DNA of 64,000 bases. Source: Paenibacillus cellulositrophicus (GTDB lineage Bacteria > Bacillota > Bacilli > Paenibacillales > Paenibacillaceae). Where the stretch lies: the NCBI RefSeq assembly GCF_009363095.1, contig NZ_CP045295.1:1612001-1676000 (forward strand), given 5' to 3'. The notes under the pieces are model-generated. The model saw only the letters and a program-made list of their open reading frames with translations. It had not been told where the DNA came from and did no database searches. This document shows positions 27,501-33,445 of this stretch, piece by piece; position 1 is the first letter of the stretch; every line of letters starts with the position of its first letter. Position numbers and translations under genes: made by a program.

Positions 27501-27906
27501 CGCTGTCCGCCATCTGCTCAAACAGCTCGATCAGTCCGCTGGTGAGCCGCACGTCCCTGGAGGAAACCGCGGGCGTCGGAATCGGGACGACCTCCCCCCG
27601 CGGTTGCAGCCGGTCCGCCCCGCCCTTTTCTTCTTCCAGCAGATAGATCAAGACGCCAGCGATATGCTTGCAGTAAGGATAATATCCGCCGAAGCCCGCA
27701 CAATGGCAGGTTGCGCTGAAATCCGCTCCGTCGATATCTACCTCCACCCGGTATATATCCTCGTCCTGCACCACCGCCTCAATGTAACGGTTATCGTCAT
27801 CGCGTTCCACGATCATGACCTGACCGTAGGCGCAGTATTCCTCACCCCGTTTAAAGGCGGATGCGCCGCATAATGATCTGATTCTTTGCGAAGTAAAAGC
27901 CAGCAT
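24586..27906 (-). CDS. SWIM-type SNF2-family DEAD/DEAH helicase
   Basis: A 1106-residue ATP-dependent DNA translocase. N-terminal SWIM zinc finger (CHCAGFGGYYPYCKH, about 64-78), a middle region typical of bacterial SNF2-associated domains (~130-590), then the SNF2 motor: motif I DDMGLGKTLQS, motif II LDEAQMIKN, LTGTPIENAVDELWSIF, and the helicase C lobe with LIFSQFTSMLRI, SLKAGGTGLNLTGADTVILY, and motif VI EEQAAGRAHRMGQ. Members of this group remodel protein-DNA complexes and are linked to DNA repair and stress, but targets in Firmicutes are poorly known. Monocistronic: flanked by its own terminator. AAAGGAC lies 9 bases before the ATG. Confidence 0.93.
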   Translation of the reverse strand: MLAFTSQRIRSLCGASAFKRGEEYCAYGQVMIVERDDDNRYIEAVVQDEDIYRVEVDIDGADFSATCHCAGFGGYYPYCKHIAGVLIYLLEEEKGGADRLQPRGEVVPIPTPAVSSRDVRLTSGLIELFEQMADSERLKTGQKAASVLKETLAVEWICKVTDEYQPEPKFRIEMKVGSNRLYVVQNIRQFLLHIEEGRSLPFTKLFTYSPKQHTFRPEDWAVIDMLIRICGSEFAYDEAGRSIPGFAASGSQRMLTIPPLGWNELLPLLVKAGAMMEREYASPQPIQLGEGQIPLSFHVGSIDSGDAYHLEINGLKRVVVMTAYGCAAVDGTIYRLPVRDLLLLSEMKTLIYRYDHKRINISPHQMDALMEKVVPGLRRIGKVGMDASVRDQLVQPDLVVKLYLDRDETELTARLEFVYDGVVIDAFADTDARKDGDFILVRDTDKERRMIEALKGTDFVQSGREMVLDLSEEDSVYDILFHLLPKLEKWVQVYATPAVKQLMHNPNKPPKIKADTDHTTNWLEINFELDHVSDKEIRKLLLSVIEKRKYYRLPGGAYVSLEKEAFQTFGELYDELGMKKGDITGSRIHLPLVKGLQLRDKEGRAYGVQMGKSLRQLIDHMTHPEQMDFDVPEELADVLRDYQRDGFQWLKTLGHYRFGGILADDMGLGKTLQSIAYIVSERREKEGGHLPVLIVSPASLVYNWESEFQKFAPSVQVHVALGARKERSDSLLRIAAAGAETESHNSLAAQQADVIITSYPSLRKDIRLYREMGFSTLFLDEAQMIKNYATQTAQAVREIRAERRFALTGTPIENAVDELWSIFEAVFPGLFTGQKAFRGLTRGQISRIVQPFILRRLRADVLDELPERIETVQRSELSLEQKKLYAAYLEEFKEETIRDLEMEGFQKSRMKILAGITRLRQLCCHPSLFVDGYEGPAGKLSQLLDVVDECLSSGRRILIFSQFTSMLRIIRSELGERGIPVFYLDGQTPAKERVDTCSRFNQGENDVFLISLKAGGTGLNLTGADTVILYDLWWNPAVEEQAAGRAHRMGQKNVVQVIRLVTKGTVEEKMLELQQRKKDLIREVMESADDAVTTLTEQEIRELLAL

Positions 27907-28050
27907 GTCTTCCGTCCTTTCCGGTCTCCTGTCCTAAAATCTCGTGTACTCAATATACCATAGTTCGGCTCAGGAAAGCGAAAAATTAGGAACTCTTGTT
28001 CTCTATTCGTTCAGGTAAAATAAGGTTCCTTTCCAAGGTGCAGACGATCT

Positions 28051-29124
28051 TCAACGTCGCTTTGCGGTTTCTTTGATCAGCTTGAATACTTCCGCAAGCG
28101 CGTCCGTCTTTTGGCCGCTCGCCATGGCCGATACGTAGGCATCCCGATGGGCATACAATGCCCGAACCCGCTCGAGCAGCGTTTGCGGAGACAGGCCTTC
28201 CTCTTCCAGCACTTCGGCATAACCCGCTTTTTCGAACGAATGCGCGTTAAGGATTTGATCGCCCCGGCTTTGCTGCCGGGTCAATGGGATGAGAAGCATC
28301 GGCTTGCGCAAGGAAAGGAACTCAAAGATCGAATTGGAGCCGGCACGGGTGATCACCAGGTCCGACATCGCCAGCACATCCGGCAGTTCATCGCGAATGT
28401 ATTCAAATTGACAGTAGCCGGGAACCGTCAGCGCCGGATCGAGCTGCCCTTTCCCGCATAAGTGCACGACTTGAAAAGCTTCCATCAGCTCAGGCAGCGC
28501 CTTGCGCACCGCCCGGTTAATGCTCTGCGCGCCAAGACTGCCGCCCATCACCAGCAGGACGGGCTTCCCCGGGGTGAACCCGCACAGCTTCCGCCCGGCG
28601 GCAGCGCTGCCCTGTTTCAGCTCATTCCGGATGACGGCGCCGACATGGCGGCCCTTGCCCTTGCCGATATGGGCAGCCGCTTCCGGGAACGTCGTGCACA
28701 CCGCTTCAGCCATCGGGATGGCAATCCGGTTGGCAAGCCCCGGCGTGATGTCCGACTCGTGAATGATAACCGGCACCCGGTTCAGCCAGGCACCGATGAC
28801 GACGGGCACCGATACAAACCCGCCTTTGGAAAATACAATATCCGGTTTCCGGCGGTGGATGAGACGGTACGCCTGATAGACGCCCTTGGCGATCCGGAAC
28901 GGATCCTTGGCGTTTTGCCAGTCCAAATACCGGCGCAGCTTGCCTGTCGATATCGGAAAATACGCCACGTCCGGCAGCGGCGACACCAGCTCCCGCTCGA
29001 TCCCATTGACCGAGCCTATGTATTCCACTGCCCAGCCTTCCTGCCGAAACAGCGGGATCAGCGCCAGGTTGACCGTGACATGTCCGGCGGACCCTCCGCC
29101 GGTAAACATTATTTTTTTCTTCAT
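28051..29124 (-). CDS. MurG-like GlcNAc transferase (second-type MurG)
   Basis: A 357-residue GT28 glycosyltransferase. It carries the MurG fold: GGGSAGH N-terminal loop, [43 protein letters not shown], and the donor-binding [20 protein letters not shown] with [10 protein letters not shown]. MurG adds GlcNAc to lipid I to make lipid II at the inner face of the membrane. Here the usual GGTGGH is GGSAGH and the HEQN motif is HESD, as in the second MurG found in many Bacilli outside the dcw cluster, so it is likely a paralogue and may have a different acceptor. The ATG at 29124 follows GGAGGG. No cell-division genes are nearby. Confidence 0.85.
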   Translation of the reverse strand: MKKKIMFTGGGSAGHVTVNLALIPLFRQEGWAVEYIGSVNGIERELVSPLPDVAYFPISTGKLRRYLDWQNAKDPFRIAKGVYQAYRLIHRRKPDIVFSKGGFVSVPVVIGAWLNRVPVIIHESDITPGLANRIAIPMAEAVCTTFPEAAAHIGKGKGRHVGAVIRNELKQGSAAAGRKLCGFTPGKPVLLVMGGSLGAQSINRAVRKALPELMEAFQVVHLCGKGQLDPALTVPGYCQFEYIRDELPDVLAMSDLVITRAGSNSIFEFLSLRKPMLLIPLTRQQSRGDQILNAHSFEKAGYAEVLEEEGLSPQTLLERVRALYAHRDAYVSAMASGQKTDALAEVFKLIKETAKRR

Positions 29125-29329
29125 GAGGCCCTCCACTCGTTTCAACCACTGCATCTTATTGTATTATAATGCCGGTCTGGAGATAAATGCCCGTCCCGCT
29201 ATTACATCAGCCGTACACACCGACACCCCTTCGACAGCCCGAAGCCGAATTGGGACCACACATCCAAAGCCTGCTGAGGGTTCTGATCAGGGTGATATGG
29301 CCATTTTCATAAAATGTTTCATCCATTGC

Positions 29330-29358
29330 TTGCTTTTAGCACTCGTTGTGGATACAAT
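29330..29358 (+). promoter_or_regulatory. Promoter of the ABC-F leader
   Basis: TTGCTT (29330-29335) and TACAAT (29353-29358) are spaced by exactly 17 bases. Transcription would start near 29365 and produce a leader of about 270 bases before the ABC-F start. Confidence 0.75.
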
Positions 29359-29394
29359 AAAGCTAACTTTTTTTAACAGGGAGGTGAGGTAGAA

Positions 29395-29544
29395 GTGGTA
29401 CGCAATTTTGGAAACGACCGGATCAATCAACTGCCGATGATTTTGTCCGGCATTTTTTACAGAGTTCCCGTTAACGGGATCCGTCTGTCCATTTTTAACA
29501 ATCCGGTTGTTTTACAAAATTGCGAAATGCCGCTCCTACCTTAA
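29395..29544 (+). CDS. 49-codon leader ORF upstream of ABC-F gene
   Basis: A small ORF with GTG start and an excellent ribosome binding site GGGAGGTGAGG at 29379-29389 (5 bases spacing). It encodes 49 residues, beginning MVRNFGNDRINQLP and ending NCEMPLLP before TAA. No known family was recognised. It lies between the promoter at 29330 and the terminator at 29574, in the transcribed leader of the ABC-F gene. Regulatory short ORFs in this position are known for antibiotic-resistance ABC-F genes, usually shorter. It may be a regulatory leader peptide or a real small protein; I favour a translated leader. Confidence 0.6.
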   Translation: MVRNFGNDRINQLPMILSGIFYRVPVNGIRLSIFNNPVVLQNCEMPLLP

Positions 29545-29545
29545 C

Positions 29546-29572
29546 TTCAACGGATAAGCGTTGAACGTTCAA
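29546..29572 (+). repeat. Competing short hairpins before the attenuator
   Basis: TTCAACG and CGTTGAA form a 7-base-pair stem (29546-29565); the overlapping palindrome TTGAACGTTCAA (29561-29572) uses part of the same bases. The two pairings exclude each other and lie between the stop of the leader ORF and the terminator. Confidence 0.5.
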
Positions 29573-29573
29573 G

Positions 29574-29602
29574 CCGCAGGGACATTTCCCTGCGGTTTTT
29601 TT
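29574..29602 (+). terminator. Attenuator-type terminator before ABC-F gene
   Basis: CCGCAGGGA/TCCCTGCGG, a perfect 9-base-pair stem with a 4-base loop, followed by seven T. It lies inside the leader, 32 bases before the ABC-F start, and no complete gene other than the short ORF precedes it on the transcript. This placement suggests conditional termination. Confidence 0.8.
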
Positions 29603-29634
29603 CTGTAGATGCGGCATCTATGGAGGAAAATACG

Positions 29635-31608
29635 ATGATGATTCAATGCAAAAACATACAAAAATACCATGGTGCCCAGCTCGTTCTGTCCGATGTATCC
29701 TTTGAAATCCGCGAAGGGGAAAAAGCCGCCCTGATCGGCCGCAACGGCTGCGGAAAAACGACGATGCTCCACTTGCTGAACGGCGGAGACAAGCCGGACC
29801 AAGGCGAAATCTCCATTTCGCGGGGCGCCAAGCTTGGCTTCCTCGCCCAAATTCCCCAAGCCGGAGACGGCGAAACGGTGTATGACATCCTGCTGCGCGC
29901 CTTTGCGGCGCCGCTAGAATGGCAGCGGCGGATGCGCGAGCTGGAGGCGCTGATGTCCGGCTCCTCCGCTTCCGGCGGCAAAGAGCCGGAGCAGTGGCTC
30001 GCCGAATACGGCAGGCTGCAGGAACGCTTTGAAGCAGCAGGCGGTTATGAAATGGAAGCGACCATTGACCGCATCGCCGGCGGCCTTGGCATCCCCGCGG
30101 GCCAGTACAGCCGCCCCTTCGCCTCCCTCTCCGGCGGAGAGAAGACCAAAATCGGGCTCGCCTCCCTGCTGCTTGAGCAGCCTGATGTGCTGCTGCTGGA
30201 CGAACCGACCAACCATTTGGACATGGCGGCGATCGAATGGCTGGAGCAGTTCCTGAAGGAATACCGCGGCACCGTGCTTACGATATCGCATGACCGTTAC
30301 TTTCTCGACAAGCTCGTGACCAAGGTGGTCGAGATTGAAGACGGGGAAGCTTTTACCTACTACACCGACTACAGTGGTTATCAAAAGGAAAAGGAAGAGC
30401 GGCTCCTGCAGCAGTTTGCCGATTACCAGGAACAGCAGAAAAAAATCAAAAAGATGCAGGAAAGCATCAAGCAGCTGATCGAGTGGGGCAACCGGTCCAA
30501 CCCGCCGAACGCCGGGTTCCACCGTCGTGCCGCCTCCATGCAGAAGGCGCTCGACCGTATGGTGAAGCTGAAGCGGCCGGTGCTTGAACGAAAGACGATG
30601 GATTTGTCGCTGCAGCAGGAAGACCGCTCCGGCAAGCAGGTGCTCGTGTTCGAGGAGCTGGGCAAATCGTACGGCACGCGCACCTTGTTCAAAGGCGTAA
30701 ACGAAACGCTCCGGTACGGGGAAACCGTCATGCTGCTCGGCGGCAACGGAAGCGGCAAGAGTACGCTGATCAAGCTGGCCCTAGGCGAGCTCGAACCGAC
30801 GGAGGGGAGTGTAGCTGTCGGCTCGCGCGTCAGCATCGGTTACCTCGCGCAGGAGGAAACGCCGGAAGCCGTCAAGCAGAACGTGCTTCAGTACTACCGG
30901 GAGCAGGCCGGCATCGAGGAAGGTGAAGCCCGCGGCCGGCTGGCGCGATTCCTGTTCTACGGCGCCGATGTATTCAAAGACATCCGCAGCCTCTCCGGCG
31001 GGGAGTGGACGCGGCTGCGCTTCGCCATCCTGATGGAGCAGAAGCCGAATCTGCTGATTCTGGACGAACCGACCAACCATTTGGACATTGACGCCAGGGA
31101 AGCGCTGGAGGAGGCGCTCGAGGAGTTCCCCGGCACCATCTTCGGCGTATCCCATGACCGGTATTTTATCAACAGGCTGGCGGCCAGAATTTGGAGCCTG
31201 GATCACGGGCAGGTCCGTTCCTTCATCGGTAACTTCGAGGATTACAAACAGGAAATCCGCAAGCTGAGCGAAGCCGAAACGGCGGCGCAGGCACGGAAGT
31301 CTGAGGCGGCTGGCTCAAAGGCCGCGGAAGCCGGTAACCAGGGCAAGGGGCCGGTATCCAATCCGGCTGCTGCGCGCGCCGATGCCGGCGAGCGGCGTTC
31401 CCGGAAAAGCGACGCCTCTGCTTCCATTTCACTCGAGCAGTCGATCAAGGAGCTTGAGAGCCGTCTGGGGCAGATCGATGCCGACATGCTGGAGGAAAGC
31501 GTCGCCTCGGATCTGGGGCGCCTGCAGCAGCTTCATACGGAGCGGGAGCAGCTTCAGGCACAGCTGGACGCGGCGTATGAGCAGTGGCTGGAGCTGCAGA
31601 ACGCGTAA
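29635..31608 (+). CDS. ABC-F family ATPase, probable ribosome-protection factor
   Basis: A 657-residue soluble protein with two ABC ATPase domains and no membrane part. Domain 1: Walker A GRNGCGKTT, signature LSGGEKTKIGLA, Walker B VLLLDEPTNHLD. Charged interdomain linker at ~260-315 (QQKKIKKMQESIKQLIEWGN), the part that reaches the ribosomal P site. Domain 2: GGNGSGKST, LSGGEWTRLRFA, LLILDEPTNHLD. An Ala/Gly/Lys-rich spacer leads to a C-terminal coiled coil (~600-657). GGAGG at 29622 fits the ATG at 29635. ABC-F proteins act on ribosomes; some displace antibiotics. The attenuated leader supports that class here, but the exact subfamily could not be assigned. Confidence 0.9.
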   Translation: MMIQCKNIQKYHGAQLVLSDVSFEIREGEKAALIGRNGCGKTTMLHLLNGGDKPDQGEISISRGAKLGFLAQIPQAGDGETVYDILLRAFAAPLEWQRRMRELEALMSGSSASGGKEPEQWLAEYGRLQERFEAAGGYEMEATIDRIAGGLGIPAGQYSRPFASLSGGEKTKIGLASLLLEQPDVLLLDEPTNHLDMAAIEWLEQFLKEYRGTVLTISHDRYFLDKLVTKVVEIEDGEAFTYYTDYSGYQKEKEERLLQQFADYQEQQKKIKKMQESIKQLIEWGNRSNPPNAGFHRRAASMQKALDRMVKLKRPVLERKTMDLSLQQEDRSGKQVLVFEELGKSYGTRTLFKGVNETLRYGETVMLLGGNGSGKSTLIKLALGELEPTEGSVAVGSRVSIGYLAQEETPEAVKQNVLQYYREQAGIEEGEARGRLARFLFYGADVFKDIRSLSGGEWTRLRFAILMEQKPNLLILDEPTNHLDIDAREALEEALEEFPGTIFGVSHDRYFINRLAARIWSLDHGQVRSFIGNFEDYKQEIRKLSEAETAAQARKSEAAGSKAAEAGNQGKGPVSNPAAARADAGERRSRKSDASASISLEQSIKELESRLGQIDADMLEESVASDLGRLQQLHTEREQLQAQLDAAYEQWLELQNA

Positions 31609-31665
31609 ACAGGTGATACGTATACGAGTGAAACGTACAAAGGCGATCCGCAGTGAACAAGCAAA

Positions 31666-31712
31666 CGTACACCCACTTCGCCGAGTGGGTGTGCGGACAG
31701 TGCACCGCACAC
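31666..31712 (+). repeat. Overlapping 3' hairpins after the ABC-F gene
   Basis: CGTACACCCACT pairs with AGTGGGTGTGCG (one G-T pair) around TCGCCG; the 3' arm overlaps a second hairpin GTGTGCGG/CCGCACAC. The two cannot form together. They sit just upstream of the terminator at 31727. Confidence 0.5.
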
Positions 31713-31726
31713 ACGCCTCATGCAAT

Positions 31727-31760
31727 GAAACCCCCTGGTCGTTCACGACCAGGGGGTTTC
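31727..31760. terminator. Bidirectional terminator
   Basis: GAAACCCCCTGGTCG and CGACCAGGGGGTTTC form a perfect 15-base-pair stem with a 4-base loop. It separates the plus-strand ABC-F gene from the convergent L25 gene. Confidence 0.85.
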
Positions 31761-31788
31761 TGTACAAGCATGTATATGATAAGAGGTG

Positions 31789-32421
31789 TTATTCGTTGTT
31801 GTCTTCTGCAGCCGTTTCCGCCGCTTCTTCTCCCTCCGCTGCCACGGATTCGTCCGCAGTCTGGGCCTCCGTCGCCATGCGGGATGCCGTTACGGAAGCA
31901 ACCAGCTCTTCCGGTGAGGCTACGAGCGTTACGCCGGATGGCAGCTGGATGTCTCCGGCTATCAGCTTGTCGCCGATTTCCATATGCGATACGTCCACGG
32001 TGATCGCGGATGGCAGATTTGCAGGAAGCGCCTCGACTTCAAGCTCGGTCTCCTGATGCTGAAGCACGCCGCCCACCTTGGCGCCGGCAGCCGTACCTTG
32101 GAAGTCGATCGGAACGCGAACCTTGATCGGCTTGTTGGCGGAGATGTGCATGAAGTCCACATGCATCCACTCACCGGCTTTGCGCTGATAATCCTTGATG
32201 ATCACGTCCAGATCCGACGAGCCTTCCACCTTCAGCTTGAACACTTCGGACCGGCCTGTTCTGGCAACTTTGGCCAGCTCCTTCGCATCGACGCTGACCG
32301 GCATGCTCTCGGTCTGTGTCCCGTAGACCACCGCCGGAATGCGTCCGCTTTGTCTCAAGCTGCGCAGGCTCGAATGCTTCGTGTCGGTTCTTCGTTCTGC
32401 TGTAAGAGAATGAGATGTCAT
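31789..32421 (-). CDS. rplY: 50S ribosomal protein L25/general stress protein Ctc
   Basis: A 210-residue long form of L25 (CTC type), which binds 5S rRNA in the large subunit. The N-terminal ~95 residues are the L25 domain (LRQSGRIPAVVYG; VIIKDYQRKAGEWMHVDFMH); residues ~100-185 form the TL5/Ctc C-terminal beta domain (PIKVRVPIDFQGTAAGAKVG; DVSHMEIGDKLIAGDIQLPS), and an acidic Ala/Glu tail ends it. GAGGAGG precedes the ATG. The promoter region shows a SigB-like element as well as a SigA-like one, in keeping with the stress-induced ctc gene of Bacillus subtilis. Confidence 0.95.
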   Translation of the reverse strand: MTSHSLTAERRTDTKHSSLRSLRQSGRIPAVVYGTQTESMPVSVDAKELAKVARTGRSEVFKLKVEGSSDLDVIIKDYQRKAGEWMHVDFMHISANKPIKVRVPIDFQGTAAGAKVGGVLQHQETELEVEALPANLPSAITVDVSHMEIGDKLIAGDIQLPSGVTLVASPEELVASVTASRMATEAQTADESVAAEGEEAAETAAEDNNE

Positions 32422-32481
32422 CTTTTACAACCTCCTCTGATATTTAATCTGTCCCCTGCAGTACACAGGCATATCTATGTA

Positions 32482-32507
32482 TTACCCATTTTTGGCGAAA
32501 TCAAAAC
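32482..32507 (-). promoter_or_regulatory. SigB-like promoter of the L25/ctc gene
   Basis: On the minus strand GTTTTG (32507-32502), a 14-base spacer and GGGTAA (32487-32482) match the general-stress SigB pattern GTTTNN-N12-15-GGGTAT with one change. A SigA reading (TTGATT-17-TACATA) overlaps it, so the sigma factor is not settled. Confidence 0.5.
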
Positions 32508-32621
32508 CTTGCAGCGCAAAAACAGCCGGCTGCATCTGTACGCTGCTTAGCCTGGAGTACACTGAAGGAAGGAGCAGTGTATCTAAACAAAAACGTCTTG
32601 CAGCGTCCTTTCCAATATTAC

Positions 32622-32660
32622 AAAAAATCCCGCATCGGTCATTGCAACCGTACGGGATTT
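32622..32660 (-). terminator. Terminator of the cupin gene
   Basis: On the minus strand AAATCCCG pairs with CGGGATTT, enclosing an inner CGGTT/GACCG-like stem, followed by a run of T. It begins about 40 bases past the cupin stop. Confidence 0.8.
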
Positions 32661-32701
32661 GGGCTGGCCCGGCGAAGCGGGACATGCCGCTGCCGAAGGT
32701 T

Positions 32702-33160
32702 TTATTTTCCGGATATCATCGTAAAATCGTCAAAATGAAAGCCTGGGGAAACGACGCAGGAGACGAACACCGGCTCGTCGCCCAGCGGCTTGGCCGCCTG
32801 CCAGACATTGGCCGGAACGAGCGCCTGCGGCACCTGGCCTTTCTCGACATCCATTCCCAAAATGATTTTGGTCTCCTCGCCCGGCTGTTCCCCATCGCCT
32901 CCGAGCAGCAGCTCGAGCGGACTGCCGGAATGCCACAGCCACAATTCATCGGAATAAACGCGGTGCCACGCGGAGGATTCCTCCGGATGCAGCAGGAAAT
33001 AAATCGAAGTCGCCGAAGGGCGCGAACCCGAATACTTGGGATCCAGCACGTCTTTCGGGATTTCAAAGGACGCCTTCCACAACTCCTTGTACCATCCGCC
33101 CTCGGGATGGGGAAGCATGTCAAAGGTTTTCACCAGAGGCGACAGCAGTTTCTCGGTCAT
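32702..33160 (-). CDS. Cupin_5 (DUF985) family protein
   Basis: A 152-residue single-domain cupin of the DUF985 type. Recognised by LPHPEGGWYKELW near the start, SATSIYFLLHPEESSAWHRV (~50-69), YSDELWLWHSGSPLELLLG, and the end VSCVVSPGFHFDDFTMI. His and Glu residues in these strands are candidates for metal binding. The enzymatic role is unknown; some relatives act on nucleotide sugars or as epimerase-like proteins, but that is not shown here. The ATG at 33160 was chosen over an in-frame one at 33199 because AAGG lies 7 bases upstream. Confidence 0.85.
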   Translation of the reverse strand: MTEKLLSPLVKTFDMLPHPEGGWYKELWKASFEIPKDVLDPKYSGSRPSATSIYFLLHPEESSAWHRVYSDELWLWHSGSPLELLLGGDGEQPGEETKIILGMDVEKGQVPQALVPANVWQAAKPLGDEPVFVSCVVSPGFHFDDFTMISGK

Positions 33161-33445
33161 CGTAAGCCTTCTTTCTCTGTTATATATCACCCTATCCAAG
33201 GGAATCTCACTTTACTTTATAGGAATCACCCGTTTTTGTAAAATGCATGCATCCCTATCCCCGATACAGAAAAGAAAGCTCCATATTTCCGTCATACCGT
33301 CGCCCCAAGCTTCTAGACAACTCAGCTTGCAAGCTTCTAAAGCGGCCAAACCTTCCAACCTGTTAAGCTGCTCCATTCCCAGGTTGCCGTACGCTCCAGC
33401 CAGCCCCCTTACACAGCCGGCCGCACTCCTCCCGGCACCCGGGCG

